64,000 bases of DNA from JAAYEL01 sp964345835 (GTDB lineage: Bacteria > Bacillota > Clostridia > Tissierellales > Peptoniphilaceae). Position numbers and translations under genes: made by a program. Below, piece after piece: positions 18,315 through 27,751 of the stretch. Under the pieces are notes generated by a model. The model made no database searches. It had not been told where the DNA came from and saw nothing but the letters and a program-made list of their open reading frames with translations. The stretch's first letter is position 1. Each line of letters starts with the position of its first letter. Where the stretch lies: assembly GCA_964345835.1 (NCBI GenBank), contig CAYFSL010000006.1, positions 1 to 64,000 on the forward strand, written 5' to 3'.

Positions 18315-19999
18315 AAATGAAAAATTTTTACATGCCTACTTTAAGGGATGTACCAGCAGAGGCTGAAATTGCCAGCCATATTTTAATGTTGAGGGCAGGA
18401 ATGATTAGAAAGACTGCTTCAGGTATTTACTCCTACCTTCCATTAGGCCTTAGGGTAATTAAAAAAATTGAAGATATAGTAAGGAAGGGAATGGATAAAT
18501 ACGGGGCTCAAGAGCTTCTAATGTCTGCCATTCAACCCCAAGAAATATGGGAGGAGTCAGGAAGGTGGCAAAACTTTGGCCCTGAAATGTTTAAGTTAAA
18601 GGATAGGAATAGTAGAAATTTCTGCTTGGGACCAACAGCAGAAGAATATTTCACCATGCTTGTAAGGGACGAATTAAGGTCCTACAAGCAACTTCCTCTA
18701 AATATCTACCAAATACAAACCAAGTATAGGGACGAAAAGAGACCGAGGTTCGGGATAAATAGGGCTAGAGAATTTACTATGAAAGATGCCTATACCTTCG
18801 ACAAGGACCTTGAATCTATGAAGATAGCCTACCAAAATATGTGGGATGCCTATGTTGAAATCTTTGACGAGATAGGCTTAGACTACAGGATTGTCCAAGG
18901 GGACTCTGGAGTAATGGGAGGAAATGAATCCCATGAATTTATAGCCCTGGCAGAAACAGGTGAGGGGGTCATAGTCTATAGTGAAGAAAGCGATTTTGCG
19001 GCAACAGACGAAAAAGCTCCAGTAATTATAGATGAAATGCCTTCTGAGAAAGAGCTTGAATTGACAGAAGTTGAGACACCTGGCAAAAAAACTATAGAGG
19101 AAGTGGCAGACTTTTTAGACCTTCCCCAATCTAAGCTTGCTAAAGTGGTTGCTCTAAAAGCCAAGGATGAAGACCTTTTCGTCTTAGTTCCAGGAGATAG
19201 GGAGCTAAATATGGCTAAGTTGATAGGTTATTTGGGGATTGCAGAACACGAAATAGACTTCATGACTGATGATAAAATTGAAGAATTGACCCAGGCTAAG
19301 CCGGGTTATTCTGGTCCAGTTGCTCTTAAGGGCGTAAGGCTAATTGCTGACTCAAGGCTAGCAAAAATCCCTAATATGGCTTGTGGGGCCAACAAGACTG
19401 GCTTCCATTTAATAAATGTAAATTATGGAAGAGACTTCGAAGCTGAACTTGTTGATGACCTATTAATGATAAAGGAAGGGGACAAGGGACCTGGTGGAGA
19501 AGAGCTTAAGTTTGCTAGAGGTATAGAGGTTGGAAACATCTTCCAATTAGGTACTAAATATTCAGAAACCATGAATGCCAAATTCCTTGATGAAAATGGT
19601 AAGGAGCAATACTTTATTATGGGTAGCTATGGGATAGGAATAACCAGGACTGCAGCTGCCATAATCGAGCAAAACCACGATGATAAGGGGATTATTTGGC
19701 CGGTATCAGTTGCCCCATACCAAGCGATAATTACTATTATCAATGCAAAAGACCAAGAGCAAGTTGATGTTGCAAACAAATTATATAAGGACCTTTGGGA
19801 TAAGGGAATTGAAACCCTATTAGATGATAGGAAGGAAAGACCTGGAGTAAAATTTACCGATAGGGACCTTATAGGAATTCCTTATAGGATTACAGTTGGG
19901 AAAAAGGCTTCTGAGGGAGTAGTTGAGTTTTCAACTAGGAAGGAAATGGTCAACCAGGATATAGACCTAGAGGAAGTTTTCGAAAAGATTATTATTTAA
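18311..19999 (+). CDS. proS: Prolyl-tRNA synthetase, bacterial type with editing domain
   Basis: 562 residues, matching the bacterial form. Class II motifs are visible (motif 2 around YRDEKRPRFGINRAREFTMKD; motif 3 around GSYGIGITRTAAAIIEQ). The inserted YbaK-type editing domain lies between them (about 225-385, with KLAKVVALKAKDEDLFVLVPGDRELN). It charges tRNA-Pro and hydrolyses misacylated Ala-tRNA-Pro. The start codon overlaps the tex stop (ATGA). A second possible ATG two codons later makes little difference. Confidence 0.97.
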   Translation: MKMKNFYMPTLRDVPAEAEIASHILMLRAGMIRKTASGIYSYLPLGLRVIKKIEDIVRKGMDKYGAQELLMSAIQPQEIWEESGRWQNFGPEMFKLKDRNSRNFCLGPTAEEYFTMLVRDELRSYKQLPLNIYQIQTKYRDEKRPRFGINRAREFTMKDAYTFDKDLESMKIAYQNMWDAYVEIFDEIGLDYRIVQGDSGVMGGNESHEFIALAETGEGVIVYSEESDFAATDEKAPVIIDEMPSEKELELTEVETPGKKTIEEVADFLDLPQSKLAKVVALKAKDEDLFVLVPGDRELNMAKLIGYLGIAEHEIDFMTDDKIEELTQAKPGYSGPVALKGVRLIADSRLAKIPNMACGANKTGFHLINVNYGRDFEAELVDDLLMIKEGDKGPGGEELKFARGIEVGNIFQLGTKYSETMNAKFLDENGKEQYFIMGSYGIGITRTAAAIIEQNHDDKGIIWPVSVAPYQAIITIINAKDQEQVDVANKLYKDLWDKGIETLLDDRKERPGVKFTDRDLIGIPYRITVGKKASEGVVEFSTRKEMVNQDIDLEEVFEKIII

Positions 20000-20073
20000 A
20001 TTTTTACCTATAAAAAAATTATGCTATAATAAACGAAATACAAATTTTTAACATGTAGTCGAAGGAGAAAGAG

Positions 20074-20547
20074 ATGAAAAAGAGAATTATCCTCATCCTA
20101 GCCTTATCCTTAGCCTTCATTCTTGGAGCCTGCTCCAGCAAGGATCCAGGAAAGACTAGGGAATACAATGAGAAGGATTATGAAGAAAGTGTCAAAAATT
20201 TTACCAAGCTAGATATCAAAGAGCTTAACGGTAAAATTGATAAGAAGGAAAGTTTCTTCTTATATATAGGAAGAAAAAATTGTCCCTACTGTATAAAGTT
20301 GGTTCCAGACCTTAAAGATATTATGAAGGATTTAGGAAAGGAAACCTTTTACCTTGATGTGGAACAAACTACTCCAGAGATGGATGCCTTCTTCGAAAAA
20401 TACAAATTGGAGTATGTACCTAGCCTACTAGTGTTTAAGGAAGGCAAGGCTACAGAAATAAAGTTAGACCATAACTTTGCAAAAGCCAATGGAAGCTACA
20501 ATATAGAAGAAGTAAGGAAATCCATTGAGCAAGAATTAGGAAAATAA
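20074..20547 (+). CDS. Thioredoxin-like lipoprotein
   Basis: 157 residues. A signal peptide ends in the lipobox LGAC (Cys20), so the mature protein should be lipid-anchored outside the membrane. A thioredoxin fold follows with the redox pair NCPYC (about 69-73) and the cis-proline loop YVPSLL. This resembles the bacteriocin-transport-accessory (PedC/Bta) group of small extracellular thiol-disulfide proteins. Its substrate is unknown. Two large extracytoplasmic Cys-containing proteins lie downstream (the OppB insert), but a link is only speculation. The start has GAAGGAG nine bases before ATG, and a TATAAT-like box precedes it. Confidence 0.82.
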   Translation: MKKRIILILALSLAFILGACSSKDPGKTREYNEKDYEESVKNFTKLDIKELNGKIDKKESFFLYIGRKNCPYCIKLVPDLKDIMKDLGKETFYLDVEQTTPEMDAFFEKYKLEYVPSLLVFKEGKATEIKLDHNFAKANGSYNIEEVRKSIEQELGK

Positions 20548-20569
20548 GGTCGGGAAGAATTAAGTAAAT

Positions 20570-20604
20570 AAGGAAGTATATTATATATAGATTAAGCTTC
20601 CTTT
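20570..20604 (+). terminator. Terminator-like hairpin after the lipoprotein gene
   Basis: AAGGAAG / CTTCCTT stem with a 20-base loop and a short T-rich exit (TTTAATTT). Confidence 0.5.
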
Positions 20605-20621
20605 AATTTATAAATTTAATT

Positions 20622-20757
20622 GTTAACGAATGAATAAAATATATTTTTATTGGTAACTAAGGCAAGGTCCCTGATGGCTAAATAAACCCCAAAGAGCTAC
20701 AAGGATACTTTCCGATAATTTATCTTATCATGCATTTATTCATTGGTTATTCATTAA
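20622..20757. other. Long-range inverted repeat in the opp upstream region (possible RNA)
   Basis: TAACGAATGAATAAA near 20623 pairs with TTTATTCATTGGTTA near 20740 with a single mismatch. The pair encloses about 100 bases that include a GC-richer core, GGCAAGGTCCCTGATGGC. It lies upstream of the oppA promoter, so it is not part of the oppA leader. It could be a separate small RNA, a regulatory DNA structure, or nothing. No known class recognised. Confidence 0.35.
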
Positions 20758-20822
20758 ATCTTGAATTACAAGTAAGATATTGCAAAAAAGATACAATCTA
20801 ATTTATAAATATTGTATTAAAC

Positions 20823-20851
20823 TTGATTTATATTTAGAGATGAGCTATAAT
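20823..20851 (+). promoter_or_regulatory. Predicted sigma-A promoter of the opp operon
   Basis: TTGATT (20823-20828), a spacer of exactly 17 bases, then TATAAT (20846-20851), about 49 bases before the oppA ATG. The match and spacing fit a strong vegetative promoter. Confidence 0.75.
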
Positions 20852-20899
20852 CTTACTAAATTATTGTTAGCAAAAGTCTAACAAACAAGGAGGAAAAGA

Positions 20900-23037
20900 A
20901 TGAAAAGATTGGCAGCAATGCTCCTAGCTTTAGTACTAGCTTTATCTGCTTGTTCAGGTGGACCAGCCCCTGGACAAGGAGGAGAAGACGGTCAAAAGCA
21001 AGGAGAGCAAGAGAAACCAGGTAATGAAGAACAACCNNNNNNNNNNNNNNNNNNNNNNNNNNNNNNNNNNNNNNNNNNNNNNNNNNNNNNNNNNNNNNNN
21101 NNNNNNNNNNNNNNNNNNNNNNNNNNNNNNNNNNNNAACCAGGTAATGAAGAACAACCTCAAGAGAAGGTTGAAGACAGGGAATTAACAATCCCAAATTC
21201 ATCAGAATTTGAGTCATTAGACTACGTTGTTACAGACAAGAACCCTGACCACACATTCAACGCTAACTTTATAGATGGTCTTCTAGAAAATGACCAACTA
21301 GGTAGTCTAGCACCATCAATAGCTGAAAAGTGGGAAGGTAATGAAGATAAGACTGTTTGGACATTTACTCTTAGAGACGGAGTTAAATGGGTTACAAACG
21401 CTGGAGAAGAATTCGATGTAGTTAAGGCAGAAGACTTTGTAACAGGTCTACGTCACACAGCTGACTTCGATTCTTCTACAGCACAACTACTAGTAGGTGT
21501 TGTTAAGGGACTTGGTGACTATCTAAAGAGTGACAAGTCAGATGAAGCTTGGGCTAAGGTTGGTGTAAAGGCAATAGATGAAAAGACTGTTGAATATACA
21601 ATGGAAGCTCCAACTCCATACTTCGACTCAATGACAACTTACACAGTGCTTTACCCAATTAACAAAGAATTCCTAGAATCTAAGGGAGAAGGATGTAAGC
21701 TTGGTGCTCCAAACAAGGAAAAATGTGAGTTCGGTACTAAGAAGGCTGACTCAATCCTTTACAATGGGGCATTTATCCTAGACCAAGCCGACACAAAATC
21801 AAAGATTGTTATAACTAAGAACCCTAACTACTGGGATGTAGACAATATCCACCTATCAAAGATTACTTTTATCTATGATGACGGATCTGACCCATATTCA
21901 GTAATTAAAGGCTTTGAACAAGGAACTTATCCACAAGCTTCACTGAATCCAAGTTGGGCTGATTATGACAAGTATATTGAAAAATATAAAGACAATGTAT
22001 ATAACACACTACCAAACTCAACAGCATTTGGTGTAAACTTCAACTATAACCGTAAGTCATTTAAGCATACTAACTATGCTAGCGATGAAACTTTAAGAAA
22101 TAATACAAGAAAAGCAGTATTAAACGAAAACTTCAGAAAGGCTCTAAGAGCTGCCTTTGATGTAGAAAAATACCTAGCAGTATCTACTCCAGAAGATGTA
22201 GCTAAGGCACAAGTTCGTAACATCAACAACTTCCCAGGAGCAGGTACTTCAAAGAATGGTACTTACTTCGAATTAGTATCAAAAGAATTTGCTAAAGTTA
22301 ATGGTTCAGAAGTTAACCTAAACGATGGTCAATATCCATGGCTAAACAAGGACGAAGCTCTTAAGTATATTGAAGCAGCTAAGAAGGAAGGAATTGTATT
22401 CCCAATCCACCTAGATGTTCCAGTTATTAAAGATAGTGATAGATTAACTAAGCAAGCAATGTCATTTGCTCAATCAGTTAAGGACAATACTGATGGTCAA
22501 ATAATCATCGAGCCAGTATTACTAGACAACGATATAGTAATGAATATAGCTTTCTTACTTGAAGAACCTGAGGATGCTGACTACGACTTAAATACATTTG
22601 CAGGTTGGGGACCAGACTATGCTGACCCTAAATCCTTTGCTGATACCTTCTCTTCAAAGACAGGTACTTACCTAGATAATCTTGGTCTTCACGACGGAGA
22701 TAAGGATAAGGAAATTAAGGATGCAATTGGTCTTAACGAATACACTAAGTTAATCGAAGAAGCTGAAAAGATCTACGATGATATGGATGCTCGTTATGAA
22801 GCATATGCTAAGGCTGACGCTTTATTAATTGATAAGGCATTCTTTATACCAACATCTCAACAATTAAGAGGACAAGTTGTGTCTAAGTATGTTCCATTCT
22901 CTAAGGTATGGGCTGACTATGGTGCAACAGACCTTAAGTATAAGGGCTTAATGCTTCAAGACGAAATTGTTAAGGGTAGCGACAGAGAAGCGGCTTTACA
23001 AAAATGGGAACAAGACCGTAGTAACGCTGCTAAGTAA
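20900..23037 (+). CDS. oppA: Oligopeptide-binding lipoprotein (Ami-like), split by an assembly gap
   Basis: The ATG has AAGGAGG eight bases upstream. A lipoprotein signal peptide ends in SACS (Cys18), followed by a Gly/Gln/Glu-rich linker that runs into 100 N (21037-21136). The 22 bases before the gap recur right after it. Joining at that overlap removes 122 bases and restores one frame from 20900 to 23037, about 671 residues. The rest is a family-5 solute-binding protein (VWTFTLRDGVKW; ITKNPNYWDVDNIHLSKITF; FAGWGPDYADP). The length resembles streptococcal AmiA. It captures extracellular peptides for the OppBCDF pore. The true linker length is uncertain. Confidence 0.9.
21037..21136. other. 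100-N assembly gap flanked by a direct repeat
   Basis: Exactly 100 N. The same 22 bases (beginning AACCAGGTAATG) stand immediately before and after the gap. This suggests either overlapping contig ends or a collapsed tandem repeat inside the oppA linker. Confidence 0.95.
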
Positions 23038-23062
23038 GAAATACTAAAATAAAATGAGACAT

Positions 23063-23096
23063 GAGGGGTTGTGTCCGATTTAGGGGCACAACCTCC
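23063..23096 (+). promoter_or_regulatory. Intercistronic stem-loop between oppA and oppB
   Basis: GGTTGTG / CACAACC, extended by GAGG / CC(T)C, in the 79-base oppA-oppB gap. There is only a weak T-run after it. Such stem-loops commonly make the binding-protein message more abundant than the downstream genes, by partial termination or by protecting the 3' end. Confidence 0.6.
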
Positions 23097-23116
23097 ATTT
23101 TGTTAAAGGAGTCAAA

Positions 23117-24601
23117 ATGAAAAAGTATATACTAAAAAGACTGCTGAAATCCATAGTCTCAATATTTGTTGTATTGGCCGTTGTCGTCGTAATGGTTTTT
23201 ACAATGATACCTAGAGATAATGTCTTTGGCAAGGACTCTGCTGTATCAAAGCTTTCAGGCAATCAAAGGAGGGTGTATAAATTACAAACCCTAAGTGATT
23301 TAGGATACCTTTCGTTTTATAATAATGCCGAATTATGCGAGGCCAAGTCAAAGAATCCAGAAGCCTGCCTTGAAAAGGGTAGTGCAGAAAGCAAAAAAGT
23401 CCAAGAGGCTTTGAAAAAAGAAGGCTATACAATTGAGGAGCTAACCTATGAAGACTCTCTTCAGGGACAAATAATTGCTTTTAGAGACTATAACAGGATA
23501 GAGCTAATCTTAAAATACTTTGGCAACATGATTAATGTTGATAAAAAGACCAAGGTAGTTGATCCGAAGAACCCAGACCTAGAGAGGAAGTACTACTTTG
23601 CAGGGGATAATGATGGAAATTGGGGCTTGATGTGTTCAGGCTGTGAAAACAAGTACCAATTATATTTTAATGCCAAGTTCCCTTTTATCCACCAAAATAA
23701 AATATCACTTAACTTCGGTAAATCATATCCAACCTTTGCAGGTGTAAAGACTATGGATGTTATTAGTTCACCACAAGGTAGCTTGGTTCAAAGAGAACAA
23801 GTGTTTCCGAATGGAAAGTCTTTTAAGAGTCCAATAAAGCAAGAGACATGTAAATATAAGGCTAACCTAGACCCGCTTGATAAGAGGAGGTTTACTGACA
23901 ATTATGCAGCATGTGACCAGGATTTATCTAGTCCATCTATGATTCAAACCTCATATATCTTTGGGGTTCTTTCGCTTATATTGGCATATGCCATAGCTAT
24001 TCCTTCAGGAATATCAATGGCTAGGAATAGGGGTAAATTAAATGATAAGATTGGTATTATCTATATTAACTTACTTATAGCTATTCCTTCACTTGCCTTC
24101 ATTTTCTTAATGAAGTACTTTGGATTTAAGCTGGGCTTCCCAGATAAATTCCCTCAACTTGGATTTGGCAATATCAAGTCATACGTAATGCCTATAGTTA
24201 TTCTAGGACTTTTATCTACACCTGGTTTAATGATGTGGTTAAGGCGTTACATGATTGACCAATCAAATGCCGACTATGTTAAATTTGCCAAGGCAAAGGG
24301 ACTATCACAAAAGGAAATTTTTAGAAATCACATATTAAAGAATGCTATTATTCCAATAGTTAATGGTATCCCATCATCAATTATCTTGGCTATTTCAGGA
24401 GCCTTGATTACCGAAACGGTATTCTCTATACCAGGAATGGGTAAGATGCTTCCAGATGCCATAAATGTTGCAAATAATAACATGATTATTACCATTACCT
24501 TTATACTAACAACCTTATCTATTTTGTCAGTATTATTAGGTGATATATTAATGACGGTTGTAGACCCAAGAATAAGCTTGGATACTAAGAAAGGAGAGTA
24601 A
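23117..24601 (+). CDS. oppB: Oligopeptide ABC transporter permease with large extracytoplasmic insert
   Basis: 494 residues. The N-terminus is a membrane helix (about 8-32). An extracytoplasmic region of about 240 residues with several cysteines (CEAKSKNPEAC, MCSGCEN, ETCKYK, AACDQD) separates it from the conserved permease core (about 275-485). The core includes the cytoplasmic EAA-type loop FAKAKGLSQKEIFRNHILKNA. The length matches streptococcal AmiC (about 500) rather than the roughly 310-residue OppB of other bacteria. The paired cysteines suggest disulfides outside the membrane. It has its own AAAGGAG site and is followed after one base by oppC. Confidence 0.92.
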   Translation: MKKYILKRLLKSIVSIFVVLAVVVVMVFTMIPRDNVFGKDSAVSKLSGNQRRVYKLQTLSDLGYLSFYNNAELCEAKSKNPEACLEKGSAESKKVQEALKKEGYTIEELTYEDSLQGQIIAFRDYNRIELILKYFGNMINVDKKTKVVDPKNPDLERKYYFAGDNDGNWGLMCSGCENKYQLYFNAKFPFIHQNKISLNFGKSYPTFAGVKTMDVISSPQGSLVQREQVFPNGKSFKSPIKQETCKYKANLDPLDKRRFTDNYAACDQDLSSPSMIQTSYIFGVLSLILAYAIAIPSGISMARNRGKLNDKIGIIYINLLIAIPSLAFIFLMKYFGFKLGFPDKFPQLGFGNIKSYVMPIVILGLLSTPGLMMWLRRYMIDQSNADYVKFAKAKGLSQKEIFRNHILKNAIIPIVNGIPSSIILAISGALITETVFSIPGMGKMLPDAINVANNNMIITITFILTTLSILSVLLGDILMTVVDPRISLDTKKGE

Positions 24602-24602
24602 T

Positions 24603-25523
24603 ATGTCAGATAATAAATTTAAATTTGTTAAATTAGATGAGACTAAGTCAGAACGTATTGCAGCTCCTAAATACTCTTATTGGGGGTCTGTATTTAAGAA
24701 GTTTTTCCAATCAAAACTTGCAATCTTTATGTTGATACTTGTTGCTATATTACTATTGATGTCGACAATTCAACCAATCTTTTCACAATATAACCATCTA
24801 GATTTGCCAGGTGTTAACGATAAGTCACTAAACTTCTTACCTCCGTCATTGAAGCACCCTTTCGGTACTGATGACGTAGGGCGTGATGTTTTTGATATGG
24901 TCTGGTCAGGTGCAAGAATATCCTTATTTATAGCTTTTGTTTCCACAATCATTACCAACCTTATAGGTGTTATAGTTGGTATGTGGTGGGGCTTTTCTAA
25001 GAGAGTTGATAAGGTCATGATAGAAGTCTATAACGTTATTGCCAACATACCATTTACCCTAATAGTAATGGTTTTGGCTTATGTACTAGGATCAGGTATA
25101 TGGCAATTAATATTTGCCCTATCAATAACATCCTGGGTTGGTACAGCTTACTTTGTCCGTGTCCAAGTTATGATTATCCGTGATAGGGAATACAACTTAG
25201 CGTCAAGGACTTTGGGATCATCAACATCAAAGATAATAATTCACAATATACTGCCATACCTTGTTTCTGTACTGGTAACCCTACTATCAAGGGATATTCC
25301 TTCAATTATTTCATATGAAGTATTCCTAGGATTCTTGGGAATCGGTTTGGGTCAGGATACTGCATCCCTAGGACGTGTAGTTCAAGAACACTCCCTATTC
25401 ATGCAGTCAAAGCCCCACCTATTCCTTATACCAGTATTGATAACAGCTATAATTTCAGTATCACTTTACATCTTAGGACAAACCCTAGCCGATGCGAGTG
25501 ATCCGAAGAACCACATGATATAG
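24603..25523 (+). CDS. oppC: Oligopeptide ABC transporter permease
   Basis: 306 residues. An N-terminal membrane helix (about 38-60) is followed by GTDDVGRDVFDMVWSGARIS and five more helices. The EAA loop REYNLASRTLGSSTSKIIIHNILP contacts the ATPases. It pairs with OppB to form the pore. AAAGGAG overlaps the oppB end, so the two are translated in sequence. Length is normal for OppC/AmiD. Confidence 0.95.
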   Translation: MSDNKFKFVKLDETKSERIAAPKYSYWGSVFKKFFQSKLAIFMLILVAILLLMSTIQPIFSQYNHLDLPGVNDKSLNFLPPSLKHPFGTDDVGRDVFDMVWSGARISLFIAFVSTIITNLIGVIVGMWWGFSKRVDKVMIEVYNVIANIPFTLIVMVLAYVLGSGIWQLIFALSITSWVGTAYFVRVQVMIIRDREYNLASRTLGSSTSKIIIHNILPYLVSVLVTLLSRDIPSIISYEVFLGFLGIGLGQDTASLGRVVQEHSLFMQSKPHLFLIPVLITAIISVSLYILGQTLADASDPKNHMI

Positions 25524-25533
25524 GAGGACTTAA

Positions 25534-26613
25534 ATGGAAGATAAAAAAGATATAGTCCTATCAGTTAAAGACCTTGAAGTAAAATTTAAGGTCCGTGATA
25601 GAGAATTAACTGCCATTAGAAACATATCATTGGATTTCGAAGCTGGTAAAGTAGTTGCTATTGTTGGAGAATCTGGTTCTGGAAAGTCTGTTTTTACAAA
25701 GACTTTTACAGGAATGCTAGAAATAAATGGTAGGATCTCTAATGGGGAAATATTCTTCGAAGGAGAGGACTTAGTTAAGATAAAAAAAGATAGTGATTGG
25801 GAAAGGATAAGGGGTAAAAAGATTGCCACAATATTCCAAGACCCTATGACATCACTTAATCCGGTAAGGACTATCGGATATCAAATTTCAGAAGTAATCA
25901 TCAAACACCAAGGAAAGTCAAAGGCTGAAGCAAAGGAAATGGCTATCGACCTTATGAAAAGAGTAGGTATTAAGGATGCAGAAAAGAGATATGACGAGTA
26001 TCCATTCATGTATTCTGGTGGTATGAGACAGAGAATCGTAATCGCAATTGCCCTTGCATGTAGACCAAAGATTTTGGTTTGTGATGAGCCTACTACAGCC
26101 CTTGATGTTACAATTCAAGCACAAATAATTGCCTTGATAAAAGAATTGTCAATAGAATATGGCTTTACAACAATCTATATAACCCATGACTTGGGAGTAG
26201 TTGCCAACGTTGCAGATGTTGTTGCAGTAATGTATGCCGGTCAAATAGTTGAATATGGCGATGTAGAGGACATCTTCTACGATCCAAAGCACCCATATAC
26301 CTGGGGACTACTTTCTTCTCTACCACAACTTGGAGAGAAAGAAGATGAGCTATTTGCTATAGTAGGAACTCCACCATCCCTATTTAATGAGATAAAAGGG
26401 GATGCCTTTGCTCCTAGAAGCCAATATGCTATGGAGATTGATTTTGAGGAGGAACCACCAATGTTTAAGGTTTCTGATACTCATTATGCAAAAACCTGGC
26501 TTCTTGATGAAAGAGCGCCAAAGGTTGAAAAGCCAGAAATCATTCAGAACCTACATGATAAAATGATTGCTTTAACTTCAAAGGGAGGTGTGTATAGTGA
26601 CAGAGACGAATAA
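25534..26613 (+). CDS. oppD: Oligopeptide ABC transporter ATPase OppD
   Basis: 359 residues. Walker A GESGSGKS (about 44), Q-loop FQDPMTSLNP, signature YSGGMRQRIVIA, Walker B LVCDEPTTALDVT and the switch His in TIYITHDLG are all present. The C-terminal oligopeptide/dipeptide extension (HPYTWGLLSSLPQLG) is characteristic; in other members it can carry cysteines, which are absent here. It works as a heterodimer with OppF. The site ATAGGAGG precedes the ATG, and the end overlaps the oppF start. Confidence 0.96.
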   Translation: MEDKKDIVLSVKDLEVKFKVRDRELTAIRNISLDFEAGKVVAIVGESGSGKSVFTKTFTGMLEINGRISNGEIFFEGEDLVKIKKDSDWERIRGKKIATIFQDPMTSLNPVRTIGYQISEVIIKHQGKSKAEAKEMAIDLMKRVGIKDAEKRYDEYPFMYSGGMRQRIVIAIALACRPKILVCDEPTTALDVTIQAQIIALIKELSIEYGFTTIYITHDLGVVANVADVVAVMYAGQIVEYGDVEDIFYDPKHPYTWGLLSSLPQLGEKEDELFAIVGTPPSLFNEIKGDAFAPRSQYAMEIDFEEEPPMFKVSDTHYAKTWLLDERAPKVEKPEIIQNLHDKMIALTSKGGVYSDRDE

Positions 26614-27601
26614 AGATGTGCTTCTTGATATACAACACCTTGAAGTGACATTTTACAACCAGGGAAATAGGTTTAGAGCTGTTAAAGATGTTAACTTCCA
26701 AATATTTAAGGGGGAAACATTTGCCCTAGTAGGTGAATCAGGATCAGGAAAGACCACAATTGGTCGTGCTATTATAGGTTTAAATGATACATCTGATGGA
26801 GATATAATCTACAAAGGTAAGAAAATTAATGGCAAGCTTAGTGCAAAGGAAAGACACCAATTAATCAGGGAAATGCAAATGATCTTCCAAGACCCTGCTG
26901 CATCCCTTAACGAAAGAGCTACAATAGAATATTGTATAGCTGAAGGATTAGACAACTTCAAGCTATATAAGGATAAGGAGGAAAGGGACCAAAAGATAGA
27001 CTACGCCTTAAAGTCTGTTGGCCTTCTTCCTGAACACAAGTCGAGGTATCCACATGAGTTCTCAGGCGGACAAAGACAGCGTGTTGGGATTGCTAGAGCT
27101 ATAGTTATGGAACCCGACTTTATAGTTGCGGACGAACCGATATCAGCCCTAGATGTGTCTATTAGGGCTCAAGTTCTTAACCTTATGAACAAGTTTAAGG
27201 AAGAAAAGGGAATTACCTACCTATTTATAGCCCATGACTTATCAGTAGTAAGATATTTCTCTGATAGGATCGGGGTTATCCATAAGGGTAGAATAGTGGA
27301 GGTTGCTCCTACAGAAGAACTATTTGCCTATCCACTTCACCCATATACTCGTTCCTTATTACAGTCAGTTCCAATGCCTGACCCTCGTATAGAGAAGGCG
27401 AAGGAAGTTGTAATCTACGACGAATCAAAGAGAGACTTATCTGGCGAAAAGCCAAAGCTTCGCCCTATAAGGGAAGGCCACTATGTCTTTGCAAATGACA
27501 GGGAGATGGCAGAATACGAAGTGAAGCTAGCGCAAATGGAAGAAGAAAGAAGCCAGATGGAAGAAAAGATCAGGGAAATGGTCAACAATAAAGACAAATA
27601 G
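26597..27601 (+). CDS. oppF: Oligopeptide ABC transporter ATPase OppF
   Basis: About 334 residues from GTG 26597, which lies eight bases after AGGGAGG. A GTG at 26588 is in frame but overlaps that ribosome site. Walker A GESGSGKTT, signature FSGGQRQRVGIARA, Walker B FIVADEPISALDVS and LFIAHDLSVV are intact. The C-terminal HPYTRSLLQSVPMPDP is typical of OppF, and the tail is Glu/Met-rich. The start lies inside oppD (17-base overlap), so translation is coupled. It closes the operon; a terminator follows. Confidence 0.95.
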   Translation: MTETNKDVLLDIQHLEVTFYNQGNRFRAVKDVNFQIFKGETFALVGESGSGKTTIGRAIIGLNDTSDGDIIYKGKKINGKLSAKERHQLIREMQMIFQDPAASLNERATIEYCIAEGLDNFKLYKDKEERDQKIDYALKSVGLLPEHKSRYPHEFSGGQRQRVGIARAIVMEPDFIVADEPISALDVSIRAQVLNLMNKFKEEKGITYLFIAHDLSVVRYFSDRIGVIHKGRIVEVAPTEELFAYPLHPYTRSLLQSVPMPDPRIEKAKEVVIYDESKRDLSGEKPKLRPIREGHYVFANDREMAEYEVKLAQMEEERSQMEEKIREMVNNKDK

Positions 27602-27614
27602 AAAATATATAAAG

Positions 27615-27646
27615 AAGAGGTTGGAATTTATCCACCTCTTTTTTTA
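27615..27646 (+). terminator. Terminator of the opp operon
   Basis: AAGAGGT / ACCTCTT stem with a 12-base loop, followed by seven T. Confidence 0.85.
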
Positions 27647-27751
27647 ATAATACATGCCAGCCCAAAGATGGGTTCAAAATGATTATGACTTAATATTAAC
27701 AATCTGTTATAATTAACTTGTATATTTTAATACATATTAAGGAGGAAATTT

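Noticed and set aside
21037..21136. Frameshift or split in oppA
   Set aside because: The apparent frame change is explained by the arbitrary 100-N gap plus a 22-base duplicated flank; the merged sequence is one frame.
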